From Chamaelirium japonicum (lineage: Eukaryota; Streptophyta; Magnoliopsida; Liliales; Melanthiaceae), in contig OX393552.1 of NCBI GenBank assembly GCA_947650365.1, forward strand, positions 48,872,999 to 48,936,998: DNA of 64,000 bases, written 5' to 3'. The position numbers were made by a program, and so were the translations under genes. Below, piece after piece: positions 29,990-41,119 of the stretch. Under the pieces are notes generated by a model. It ran no database searches. It was not told the origin of the DNA and saw only the letters and a list, made by a program, of their open reading frames with translations. The first letter of the stretch is position 1, and each line of letters starts with the position of its first letter.

Positions 29990-30480
29990 AAAATACCTCG
30001 GGCAGGGTCGGGCCTATAGATGTCAATCCTTGATGGGCTCGTCGGGCTTGTCCGGCCAGGTCTAATATACTACGGGCCTGGTCGGGCTTATAGATGCCAG
30101 TCGGGCTTGTTGGGCTGGGCCGGACCTTGGGCCAAGAGTCTGAGGCCGGACCCGACCCGACCCGGGTATACAATACATAGAAATTTTGGGCCGGGCCGGA
30201 TTCACGAATATAAAATACCTCGGGCGTTGGGTCGGGCTGGGCCGGACCTTGGGCCAAGGTCTGAGCCCAGACCGGGCCCGGGTATACAATACATAGAAAT
30301 TTTGGGCCGGACCATGCTGGATTTAGACAAAAAATAATCTTTTTTAATAAAAAATTGTACACAACAATATATGTGGCCATGTGGGGGGGTTTTGAAAGTT
30401 GAACCCGGCTTGCGGGCTTCCATTCGGGCTGGGCTGCGGGCTTAAGGTGGCAGCCCCAGCCCGGCCCATGATGTGTTCGG
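29990..30480. repeat. GGGCC/CGGGC word-rich repeat with internal duplication
   Basis: Words CGGGCC, GGGCTGGGCC and ACCCGACCC are dense. The block TATAAAATACCTCGGGC occurs at about 29985 and 30210, and TATACAATACATAGAAATTT at about 30168 and 30280. The right end AGCCCGGCCCATG resembles ends of word-rich MITEs. No target duplication was found. Confidence 0.55.
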
Positions 30481-30625
30481 ACTGGGGTTCAGACCGATGG
30501 CCTATGCGAAGGTCACAATAACACTATGATACGTGTTTGTTCTCAATGAATTTAGAAAATATTTAGTGCTATGAGACCACTTAAAAGGTCTCCCGCCACA
30601 TTTATCCTCCGGAGACACTACACAG

Positions 30626-31165
30626 CTAAAATCCCCCAACACCCTCTACGGTAAACCCGATTTCACCACTTTTGCTGGCTCTACCCATAACGTCCTCCGC
30701 TCCCTCACTGAAATACTCGCATATACCGCAGAAAGCATAATAGGTTGGGTTTTCGGGTGCGTGACCAGCAAATGCATTACCTGTTTCTGCCGCCATAGAG
30801 CAGAAAACTGTCCTATGTCCCGACTCCATAAACATGTAATGTCTCCTGCATACCCATCGGAAGGAATATATTATAGCTTCAAATCTACCATGGAATAGTT
30901 GTTGCACCTGGTGGACTTGGTGAATTTGTAAATGGCTCTCTACAAGAAACACTAACTGAGGTCGGAATTTTCTAACCAAAAATCGAAGGTGCCCCACCAC
31001 CACGGATCGAAGCATACCCCTGCAATTCCAAAACAGGACATTCATGATGGAAGCGATGATAAGAGAGTAGCATGGATCCTGGGTCCCTTACCATATTTCT
31101 TAAGTCTCGAACTCTTAATAGCCAATTTATCTCTAATCCGAACTTGCGTCCGACTTCCTCCCCCT
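30626..31165 (-). mobile_element. L1-type LINE, 5' end with endonuclease start
   Basis: The minus-strand frame from 31045 starts MNVLFWNCRG and continues GHLRFLVRKFRPQLVFLVES, the N-terminus of the L1 endonuclease domain (WNCRG and the catalytic ES segment are visible). The frame is open for 139 codons but diverges from endonuclease after about 70. The leader 31046-31165 is shared with 26813-26945. Truncated. Confidence 0.7.
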
Positions 31166-31369
31166 ATCTCCTTCTAGAGCCATATCTGCAAGCTGAGAAT
31201 TACAAGGCTCAAGTAATTTATGCTGCAAATCAGCCCTAAAATAAGGGTTAATCATGCTTTGTATCACTTAATTATTCGGTCCAATAATGCCACCACTCAA
31301 ATTATTTTCGCTTGACAGATTAACATCGCGTAGATGGTCAGGACGAGTAATGCGAGCAAGTTAGGCCGT

Positions 31370-32315
31370 GTGGTTGGTTGGAGTAACTATTCGGAGGAGT
31401 TACAACTCATGCACTTACGGCCTGTTTGGTTGGGAGGGGTTGTGAGTTGCAACCCATGCGGTTTGGCCAAACCCTACCATTTGGTTGTGTGACTTGCAAT
31501 CCGTGTGTTGCAACTTCATGAAACCAACCAAACCAGAAGTTTTGGGATGAGTTCTAACTGCACCGTTTGAAATATTTTTTTTTATTATTGTGGAGCAACT
31601 CATGTCATTTTGCTACGTGTACAAACTCATGCAGTTGCATCTCCTACACCCACCCTCGGCCGACCGCCGCTTGCCATCACCACCTAGCGTCTCCCACAAC
31701 CACTACAAAAAACAACCAAACAGTACGAGTTGCAACTGCCTCATGCTTTTGAAAGTGCATGAATTATGTACGACTCGTGCTTTTCCAAATACATGAGTTG
31801 TATCTACAATGTGTAGCTGCCACTTCTCGCAACCAACCAGTCACTCGAAAAAGCATAAGGTACAATTCATACACCACCATGCAATTGCAAAACAACTGAT
31901 TATTTTGGGGGTAAGAGCAATGCTATTCAGCCCGAAGATTTTCCCGAATTTGCCGGCCCGACTGATGTGGAGGCGCACAACTGATGGCTGAAAAGATTTA
32001 AAAATCGTTGGTGAGTTTTAGCTACCAGTTGTGCGCTGCCATGTCAATCGGGCCGGCGAATTCGGGAGAAATCTTCGGGCTGAATAACATTTCTCTTGAG
32101 GGAATGGTTGTGGGAGACGGTAGGCTTACGCAGACGATGGTTGTCAGCTGGTCATGGCCAACGGCGGCCAGCGGAGTGGTTGACAGTTGTGGCCTGCAAC
32201 GGGTGGCGGCTGGGCAGCTCATGCAGCTCGTACACGCAATTTTTTGAAGTGAGGTGCTCCACAATAGAAATTTTTTCAAGCTCAGCTCACACAATCAAAC
32301 AGTTTGGCTTGTCCG
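31370..32315. mobile_element. Large foldback with a smaller foldback nested in its loop
   Basis: Left words around 31590-31690 (TGGAGCAACTCATG, GTCTCCCACAACCACT) recur inverted at 32110-32270 (GGTTGTGGGAGACG, AGCTCATGCAGC, GGTGCTCCACAATAG). The left end carries GGCCTGTTTGGTTGG. Inside lies a 187-bp foldback at 31912-32098. No coding sequence; arms are diverged, so the outer element is old. Confidence 0.6.
31912..32098. mobile_element. Nested foldback (AAGAGCAATGCTATTCAGCC ends)
   Basis: Left arm AGAGCAATGCTATTCAGCC, AAGATTTTCCCGAATTTGCC, GGCCCGA pairs with the inverse of the right arm for about 75 bp, with few mismatches. The loop is short. Better preserved than the foldback around it. Confidence 0.7.
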
Positions 32316-35300
32316 AAAGGAATAAGTTGCAAATCTTGCCAACCAGAGAGGCTCAGTCTAACGAAGCTCATCACATGACTTGGAAGCAAAGGCTAGTCCA
32401 GTTCCTTAGTTAATACAATAAAAAAGGTTGGTGATGCAAATCAAACAAATTACAGAAATCATGGAATCTAGTTGGTCTTAGCAGCATCCATCCTCTCTGC
32501 TTTGAGAAGAGCAACTAGCTCTACCTTGAAATCCACTCATCTTTGACATGGTCTGCTCCAATCCACCACCACCCTCGTTTAACCGCCCGTAAAGATTTCA
32601 GCAGCTTCTATCGACGACGAATGCCAACTAGGTTGCACCTGCGCTCCGACCTACAATGCAGCCCCGAAAAGAACGGAGTGATCAAGGTAATGTGGGTTTT
32701 GATCGGAACAGAACGCCCAGATCTTTATGGGTCGTTTGGATACTGTGCAAATGACATGTGTTTTGAAATTCTTGTAAATTAGAAAAGATAAGAAAAAGAT
32801 TATGGATCATCATCTTTGGAGCACTACTTAGTTCCGACTCGACACATTAAAATATGTGTGTTTACGAAAAGAAGTATTATGTCACAATCCCTGAGCTTCA
32901 GTGATAATCCTGACAAAGGCAACATCTATAATTCGATGTCTGCAATCGATCCTTTCGTGATGATCAACTGCAAGAATTTACATTGATGCATTTCCTAAAG
33001 AAGGAAGAGGATCAAGAAGAAGTTTGATAAGTTTTCTTTTAAAATTCTTAAAACCCCTTTTTCTAACTTGTAAACTCAAGGCCAGGAGTGCGTAGGAAAA
33101 CTTCCGACTGGGTCAGTGCACATTTCCTGGAGGGATTTGTCCGAGCTTGAAGTGGGCGCATTGCCCAAAAAGTTTCGGGACACCAGCCGATGTCAAAAAA
33201 AAAAAAACTCAAAAGGCCATGGAGATATATAAAGTCATTACACGGTTTACGAGATAATAAAAACCTGTGATCAAAACAAATGAAAAAGAAAGAAAAAATA
33301 ATCGACATGTTTTAGGCATGAACGAGGACATTGGGTTATATTTCAGGCCTGAACATTATGACTGGATCAGATTGAAGGATCACATGATCCACAACACCTA
33401 TCTTCAGGGCCAATTTTGGATCGACCAATTCAATCAGGTCCTGACCAAACCATCTGATCTGGATCAAAGGCCATTTTTATTAAAATTGTAAGATCCAATT
33501 GTGAATCGTGAGAATTTGACAGGATTGGTTTTACAATCAATTTCAACCTTTATTTTTCTATATTGTAATTTGATACCATCCAATCTTGTTTCCAAGTAAG
33601 AATTGCAGCAGATAACTTTATTTTAACCATACACCATCAACCACTTAACTTCTAGCCTAATTATAAGTTCAACCCCAACCTCATCAAATCAAATAATCTT
33701 TTCCACCAACAATTTCCTTTTTGTATGTTCTACATTTAACATCCTTACCAATAAAAGACAAGTAATTCCTATCCTTCTGGTTCAATTATTTGGTCTTAGC
33801 TTCATATTCGGCAGTCCAAGCTTAATTACCGTAATAGATACTCTTCTCCCTACCTTCAAAATGATGGAGATAAGGGCAATATAAAATAACACCATTTTTT
33901 ATATAACCTCCAGCTCTCATCGATAATGATTGCCCCCTTTCAATATGTAACTAAGTTAATTCTCTTACTAACAAAAAATAATTGAACTTTGAATTAATCT
34001 TTACTACCGATGTTGGATGGGGGAAATTGATAAACCTTTCTCTTTAGGTTTTTTTATATGTTTATGCATTAGACTATGGAAGGTTGATATGATTGCTGAC
34101 TTTATGATATTGTTATTGAATTCATGGAACCAGCAATATGGAAAAATGGATGGACCCTATCGTTGTCTCTTTTTCCCATAATAGTTTGAAGCACTGTAAC
34201 TAATTAGCCATATGCTATGTCAGCTTAAGTATGCCTCAGTAAGGATATATATTTGCAACTAGGTTTTGAGATAAGCAAACCTTTCTATCATTAGTTCAAG
34301 GAAACTTGAAAAGTTTGGTTATGAGATAATTTCTCATAAAGTTAAAATTTTTAGGTGAAAGTGACAATAACGTTCCCGGTAAAAGTCTTCATATTTTCTT
34401 CATAAGAATAGTTTTACTATAAATAGGGGGTCTACAAGTTTATTCTAGGCCTATGAATGGCCAGCGGTGAATATGAGGCTTCTAGATTGCAAAACAAGTG
34501 ACTAACATGGTCCAAGATTTAAGTCGTGCGAGTTGCTTTGATTAAAATGACCATCTAGCAGACGAGTATCATAAAATGACCAGGAACCAAGAAGAGAAAT
34601 ATATCAAAACAACCGGCTAGCAATTGAGCATAACATCAAAGCAATTGTATAGCTGGAAAATATAATATAAAAACAACTAAATTGTACCTGACTATTTCTT
34701 TGAGATGATTTTGTAGCAATCAAGGTAGACCCATCTTGGATTCAAAGATTGTTGAGCTGAGGTGTAAGGCACCTCCATGGAAACTGGAAATCTTTGGAAT
34801 ACATGAAAAGATTATCTTGGATGAAAACATAAAGCTTGCAGATTTTTGGACGACTTGAAAATCTAAGTCATGATGGTAAGGTGTGGAAACACCCAGCATG
34901 GAAAGCCATGAAACCCTCATTCATGGTAAAACCATGAAAGAAAATAAACAAGCTTTCTCTCTGCAATGTGGAGAAGAAGTGAAAGGTCTTCAGGTTCAAG
35001 ACAAGAGGAGAGATGGGTTGCGTAGGATTTGTGAGACGCAGACATCCTCTATATTAATAAGAGGACGCATGTCGGTGCAAGAAAGGTGCTATCCCTTTGT
35101 GTCTAAAAAAAAACTAGGGGGGGTCTCTCAGTGTGTTTCACTCTCTTGTATAGAGAAGAGGTTGATTTTGTAAATAGTAACAGATGTTACCATACCAATG
35201 GACACATAGAGGTAGTGAGGCCTTGAGGATCCTCCATGTTGGCTCGTCACTAGAGAGCAGGAAAAGGGTACCGGTTTCTAGACTCGTTTGCCTCCTCCAC

Positions 35301-35329
35301 TTCACATGTGTCTGCATCCTCTAGGCTTG
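32316..35329. other. Intergenic, little recognisable
   Basis: Apart from a SINE at 33067-33212, this stretch is AT-rich with short chance frames only. No conserved protein, RNA gene or repeat boundary was recognised. Confidence 0.6.
33067..33212 (+). mobile_element. tRNA-derived SINE body with A-tail
   Basis: GGAAAACTTCCGACTGGGTC, GGATTTGTCCGAGCTTGAAG and TTTCGGGACACCAGCCGATG match the SINE at 23055-23225 and end in a run of A at 33197-33209. The tRNA-like head is missing. Confidence 0.6.
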
Positions 35330-36045
35330 ATATTAAGCAATGCTAAAAAGACCTCAACTGGATAGGAGCTGCAAGGGTGCTATGCGATCGACATGTGCCT
35401 TTAATACTTGAGGGAAATTTATACATGTGACAAACCCTAGAGGAAGAGAGGAAGAGAAAGAGAGAAAGAGAGAAGGAGAGCTAGGGTTTGGGGAGAGAAT
35501 GGAATGAATCTCTCATTAGGCCAATCGCCAATATAAGGTGAATACATGTGAGTCATATATACCCTAAGTGTATGTATATACACTAATACATCTTAACAAT
35601 ACAAGATAACCATAAGGCAAACGATGTTGAATGGTTCAAAATTTTGGGATACAAAAAAGGCTTAAGCACGCAAGATGAGGATACCAGATATGTGGATGTT
35701 AAAGTGAATGTGCAAAAAAACTATGAGAAAAGATAAGTAATTACTATATCAAAGAATGTGTTGGAGTTACAGCAATTAAGGCATGCATTAAATGATGGAG
35801 AATAAATAAAGATGGTATGTGCATGTACAACAGGGAGCCGAGGTGTCCCCAGTAAGGAGAGGTCCTCGGATTATTGTTCATGGGCCAAGAAAGGGCTAAA
35901 ATAACATTGGTAGAAGTTTTAGGCAAGATATGAAATAACCTACAGTAAAAACAGAATAAAGAAATGACTGGCAAAGAAGGATTCACAATTCCGACCCCAA
36001 AAGGATGGGACAAAGTTGATGGTTATGGTTATGGTAATACTATAG
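35330..36045 (+). mobile_element. RTE-type LINE, third 3' remnant, split by a solo LTR
   Basis: Contains GCTATGCGATCGACATGTGC, TAATACTTGAGGG, ACGATGTTGAATGG and GGATTCACAATTCCGACCCC in the order of the other RTE copies, ending GATGGTTATGGTTATGG. A small LTR has inserted at 35426. Truncated and frameshifted. Confidence 0.6.
35426..35598. mobile_element. Solo Copia-type LTR inside a LINE (fossil)
   Basis: 173 bp beginning TGTGACAAACCC and ending CTTAACA, with perfect 5-bp flanks ATACA (35421-35425 and 35599-35603). Its internal blocks (GGGTTTGGGGAGAGAATG, AATCTCTCATTAGG) match the LTR of the Copia remnant at 37779-37948. A single LTR with matching flanks is what recombination between the two LTRs leaves behind. 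Confidence 0.75.
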
Positions 36046-36229
36046 GGACCTATCCATAAAGTATCGGGGATATGCCCTAAGCACCAAAAGAAAAGACCCC
36101 AAACAACTCAATTTGTAAAAGCACGATGATATGTAAATGTTTGGGTGTCATGCACTCTTACCTTATTCAGGACAAAGTAGTGGAAATATATGCAAAGAAG
36201 GTATTTGATTAAGCTCCCTCAAATAATCA

Positions 36230-36500
<271 letters not shown>

Positions 36501-36577
<77 letters not shown>
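36501..36577. repeat. Compound (CT)n-(TA)n microsatellite
   Basis: About 32 bp of CT followed by about 45 bp of TA, on the right of palindrome HP2. Confidence 0.95.
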
Positions 36578-36578
<1 letters not shown>

Positions 36579-37778
36579 GACTTAAATTAGAAAAAGGTGT
36601 GGCGCCCATTTAACATAGGAGCCGAACTTGATAACAACCATAATGATATACGAGAGATTAATCGTGGCGGTACAAATTTATTGATTATGATCCTACATCA
36701 ATGTGTAGCAACCAAACAACATGAAATGGAGCGCTCACATCACCTAGGATCATATAACGATGATCAATTGTTTGTTGTGGTGGGCATGGATCATCCAATT
36801 GTTATGCATATAGATGTCCAAGATCTTACGTAAAGGATGGTGGTCCCTATCAATGAACAACGGGTAGTGATCTCCATTAAGTTATGGATACCACCTCTCA
36901 CACTCACGGTCTATCAAGCATCAACTTATGTGGATTGTTGTGCTTTCACTCGCATTGTGTTCGATCTCTAGCTGGTTAGTTTCTGAATCAAGATATGATA
37001 AAAGAGCTTTATTTAAGTCGAGGCTCGTGTATTTTCTTATGGGGTTCGTCCCACAACCCACATGATGGGGTGATCAAGATTCAAGGTCTTTATCCAATAG
37101 ATTAATAAGATCGTTTATTCGAATCATGATCCAGTAAGTTTGAACAATGCATGGCTCGATTTGCCAAATCCATGGATCTCCCTATTTTGCTTAAGGAGTA
37201 GGTGGGTGTAAAACACATTGAACCACAGCGTGTTGGTATGCCACTTGAAGATCCACTTAACATGGTGGGCAAAAATAGGAACAATATGTCCTATAATTCA
37301 AACCTTAGGGATAGGGAAGACGAGACATTGAAGTCCTAAGGTAAAATAAGTTGAGATTGCTGAAATTCAAGAAGGGTAATTCTAAGAGATTGCTAGTTTT
37401 TGCATTGGTTATTATTTCCTAGTTTTTGCATATAGGACTCCATGTTTTCAGTTTTTTATGCAGATGGGGGGTTGCAAATTTTCCATCTGATCTAGGATTC
37501 CTCTACCAACCTTTCTCTTATCACATTTGGAATCTGATCTCCAAGATCGGATCACAATATAAACCTTTTAAATTGCTCAGTCACAACCTAAGATGAACTA
37601 ACTCATGTCGAACGGTCCTACAATCTAGAGGAATTAAATGAACATATAGGCTCTGACAAAAACCGGGATGGTGTAACCTCAGTTCATGGAAATCCTTAGT
37701 TTAGATTCAGGTCTCCTTAGTTTTTTGTATAGTTATACCATGACATTGTAAATGTTGTGTGATCAACTATTTTATATA
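36578..37778. other. Intergenic, unidentified
   Basis: Several short plus-strand frames occur, the longest at 36597-36833. None resembles a protein I know. It could be decayed transposon sequence. Confidence 0.5.
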
Positions 37779-38490
37779 TGTGACGAGTACACCTAGGGGG
37801 GGGAGAGAGCGAGAGAGAGAGAGAGGCTTGGGTTTGGGAGAGAATGAATTCTCTCATTAGGGCCAATGGGCCAATATCTATAGTGTCCTCATGTGAGGCT
37901 CATATACAAAGTGAAGATATCTGCACTAGGGTATACATATGACTAGCACCCTCCCCTCAAACTCAGGGTTGATGAAATACTAAGAGTTCGCTAATAAGAA
38001 GCATGAACCGAGGGGTCGAATGTGACTTCGTAAAGAAGTCAGCAATCTAATCAACAGAGGAAACATAAGGGAAATAGATAGTCTAGGCCTCATAGTATTG
38101 TTGGGAGAAGTAGCAATCAATCTCGATGTGTTTCGTCTTCTTATGAAAAACCAGGTGGCTAATATCTGTATAACATTCCGGTTATCACAGTAAAAAGATA
38201 TAGACCCAGAAATCTCAATTCCTAAATCTCCAAAAAGACGTCACGGGTGAATAATCTTCTTGGTGGTAAATGGCATGGCTCGAAACTCTGCCTTTGTGCT
38301 GGAGAAAAAAACAACAATATGTTTCTTGCTACGCCAATGAGATGAAAGAATCTCCAAGAAACGGACAATAGCCAATAGTCGAGCGGCGAGTAGTAGAATC
38401 TCTAGTCGCGTTTCTATAAGCGTGTACCAAGGGCATTGTATAAGGACGATTACAAATAATTTTTCTATTTCTCCATGGAGCTTCAAAATG
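37779..38490 (-). mobile_element. Copia retroelement, 3' end with LTR (fossil)
   Basis: Reading the minus strand, the RNase H region (SSHWRSKKH, SSTKAEFRAM, near 38270-38350) is followed by CDN-type sequence and then a polypurine tract (GAGTTTGAGGGGAGGG, about 37949-37965). The 3' LTR follows at 37779-37948, TG...CA, about 170 bp. Only the 3' part remains, and the coding part is broken in several places. Same LTR family as the solo LTR at 35426-35598. Confidence 0.65.
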
Positions 38491-38768
38491 ACTTATCTTA
38501 CATTATACACAATCTTTCTTGTCTAAAAGAATGCCCCGTATTAGGTTAGGACCTTTAAATGACGCACGAGATAGAATATTTGCACACGTCAAGGTTTTTA
38601 AAGAGTAAGACATTACTGCATCATGCTAATTGAAGTCATAAAGTAAGAAAAATGAGAAACAAATCCATCTTTATTTATCACGATGCCGATGGAAAATACG
38701 AGATTGACAAAATTTGTTATTCAAGCTGCTCAAGAAAAAAAAAAGTGTCTCACGTTGGTAGTGCGGAT

Positions 38769-39476
38769 CTAATCGTCATCTTCCTCGATCTTCTGCCCGA
38801 AACCTCTCGGGCCAGTCCTTGCCTTGACCTTCCTTTTCTTCCCGCCCTTCTTCTTGGCTCCCTCTTCTTTCACAAACTTGTCCGTCTCTCTTTTCTGCAG
38901 GAAATCTTGCACCGCCAAGTAGATAATCTGCCCCAATTCCAAAAGCAACGGCAACCCAGTTCACAAATTCACACCTTTAGCCCAATATGATCGCAGGAGG
39001 TAATAAAACCCACGTTCAGTAACCAAGACCCCAAAACCCCAACCTCTCCAGCAGAGAAACCCACCCTTTAATAACACAGACGAAGAAGGGTAAGGAGAAA
39101 TCGATGGAAAGAACTAAGTTACCCCAATGGTGAGAAGGGAGAGACCAACGAAGGCAGCGGTTAGAAGGGCGGAGATGATGGTGGAGGAGCTGAATCCATC
39201 AGCAGCAGCGGGAACTATCTGTTGGGCCTTCTCTACGGCGGATTCTGAGGGCAATGCATCCCCAGACCCAGCAGCAACAGCCCTCCACGATCGATGTCTT
39301 CTCCTCAGGATTCTACCGAGCCTCCTCCTCGATTGGTAAGCAGGTCGAGAGATGGCAGAAGACGCGAGTGCGAGAGTTGGGTCGCAAGGCTCATGGGAGG
39401 AACAGGAGAGAGATCTCGGAGCAGAGACGACGAGGGATGCGAAGGGTGGAGATGGGGATATGGTTACTGTTGCCAT
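38769..39476 (-). CDS. Small chloroplast-targeted membrane protein, two exons
   Basis: Exon 1 is 39123-39476 (118 codons) and exon 2 is 38769-38927 (52 codons plus stop), joined by a 195-bp GT-AG intron (GGG|GTAACT to GGCAG|ATT) in phase 0, giving 170 residues. The N-terminus is rich in Ser, Ala and Arg with few acidic residues, like a chloroplast transit peptide; cleavage near RAVA|AG (about residue 68) is plausible. One hydrophobic segment spans about residues 99-125 (TIISALLTAAFVGLSLLTIG, running on into IIYLAV). A DFLQKRETDKF motif and a lysine-rich tail ending RTGPRGFGQKIEEDDD follow. This layout matches a small plant-specific plastid membrane protein family that I recognise but cannot name with certainty; a DAC-like thylakoid factor is one possibility. 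The frame is intact. A MITE begins 46 bp upstream of the ATG. Confidence 0.8.
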
Positions 39477-39521
39477 CGTCTCATCGAGTGTAACTCAGTG
39501 ACTTGAGGAGTATTATGAGAG

Positions 39522-40041
39522 GGGAGTGTTATTTGCACCCCTAAAAACAGAATAATGCACCCAACACAAAATAAGATTCCAGAGCACCCATGGATAAGTG
39601 CACCCCTCAATCTTTCTCCTCTCCTCCTTCCTATTCCGTCGGTGTTCATGTAGACTTCGGTCTCGTATAGGTTGCCGACACATTCAGTTACCGTGTAGGT
39701 CGCCGCTAATGCCGCCGCCTATTTCTCTTGTTTCTGAAACTATAATCCTCCCTTAAAAAAGTGTCAGGGACTATCAGTGGCATTGTAATGTAAATATCGC
39801 AAAGTAGCCACCGATATGGTGTGAAAATTGTACGATAAAAATCCAAATATTGACATGTAACCACTGGCATAACATCGAAAGGAGGAATGAGAAAGGAGGA
39901 GTCGATGGTTATACGAGAACCAACGTGGTAGATGCCTGTTAGACCACCGAGTGTGCAGACCAAACTAGAGCCCAAGGGCCACATCCAATATTTTTTAAAA
40001 TTAGGTCACTTAAAAGTTTATTGGGTGCAAATAACAACACC
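39522..40041. mobile_element. TIR MITE directly upstream of the plastid-protein gene
   Basis: The left end GGAGTGTTATTTGCACCC matches the inverted right end GGTGTTGTTATTTGCACCC. Length about 520 bp, with no transposase frame. It starts 46 bp before the start codon of the minus-strand gene at 38769-39476, so it occupies that gene's 5' UTR or core promoter. No clean target duplication was recognised. Confidence 0.6.
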
Positions 40042-40410
40042 ATGATAAATTGACGGTGGCTATATATATCCCAGTTTTTCCATGAGTTAGCCTGTAACTC
40101 AAACTTTTAATATACATAAAATAACCTCATTAAAATCCTATTTTACTAAGGGCAACATTAAGATGGCGGACTCACACAATATCATGATTTTATCCTTCCC
40201 TCCTCCATCCTTTTTCTTCATATTTTTTTCTCCTCACCTTCTTTCTCCTTCCCCTTCCTCCTCTTCCTATTCTTCTTCCTCCTCCTCCTCCGGGACATAG
40301 AGACTCTAGCCCATTGGAGACTAAGTGCACTACAATGCATTAGACCATTAGAGTCTAAATACCTCCCAATGGCCTAATGCTCTGTAGATGAATACATTGA
40401 TGGTGCACTC
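40042..40410. other. Spacer left of the Gypsy nest
   Basis: Contains a CT-rich stretch (about 40195-40290) and a few short near-palindromes around GAGACTCTAG and TTAGAGTCTAA. No gene was recognised. It ends in CACTC (40406-40410), the target duplication of the following element. Confidence 0.5.
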
Positions 40411-41004
40411 TGTGGGTACAAAAATTGTATCGGATCGGATCAGAGCCGCATGGGCTCACACGACGGCCCAAGTGAGTAAGCCCGTCCGGGCTCATGGATC
40501 CACTCTGCAAGGCCCGTAATTCAAGCCCTCCCCCTTATTGGGCCCGCACAACGGCCCAATAAGGGCCCAGCAAAGAAGCCCAGAACCAGTGCTACATCAT
40601 CACTGCCATAATGGGCACTTGCCTATGCTATAAAAGGACCCTCAAGGCATTCAGAAAGGGGGGTTGGTCATTCAACCAGAGGAATAGAGGATCCCAAAGC
40701 CAGAGCTAGAGCTTACTTCCTTCCTCTTTGTTCTTTTCTTGTTACTCCGTGCAACCCCCACTGTAAAAAGCTTCTCTCGGCCTGTCGAGAGAACGCTCCC
40801 CCACCTTTATATTCATTATAGTGGAAATCAGGTGGCACCTCTCGTCCGGAGATGTAGGTTGTAAGACCGAACTTCGACAACAACTCCACGTGTCTTCTTT
40901 CTCTTTACCTACTCTTTAATCTCTAACTCTACAAACCATCCACACTCAATCAAGGCTATGGGGCGGAGTTCCCAATCAAGGCGGCTCGAAAATTTTTCCC
41001 ATAA
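40411..41004 (+). repeat. 5' LTR of outer Gypsy element
   Basis: Contains TATAAAAGGACC near 40629 as a likely promoter box and GGCCTGTCGAGAGAACG further on. TTGGGCCCG and GGCCCAATAAGGGCCCAG upstream of the TATA box are TGGGCC/GGCCCA-type (site II) motifs, which TCP proteins bind. The terminal dinucleotide has drifted from CA. Confidence 0.85.
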
Positions 41005-41119
41005 TCTTTGGCGCCATCTGTGTGATATCGTTAGAGGTCTTGCTCATACCGCTACCGACTCCTACTCAACTTGTGGTGACGAGCCACAAGTCCTCCTTCA
41101 AGTCTACTTCAATTCTTCA

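Noticed and set aside
29321-30380. Gly-Ser-Ala-Arg-rich minus-strand frames up to 248 codons
   Set aside because: Shadows of the pentanucleotide array; no start context or conserved domain.
38652-38990. 112-codon plus-strand frame opposite the plastid-protein gene
   Set aside because: It is antisense to the second exon and part of the intron of a well supported gene and has no family resemblance.
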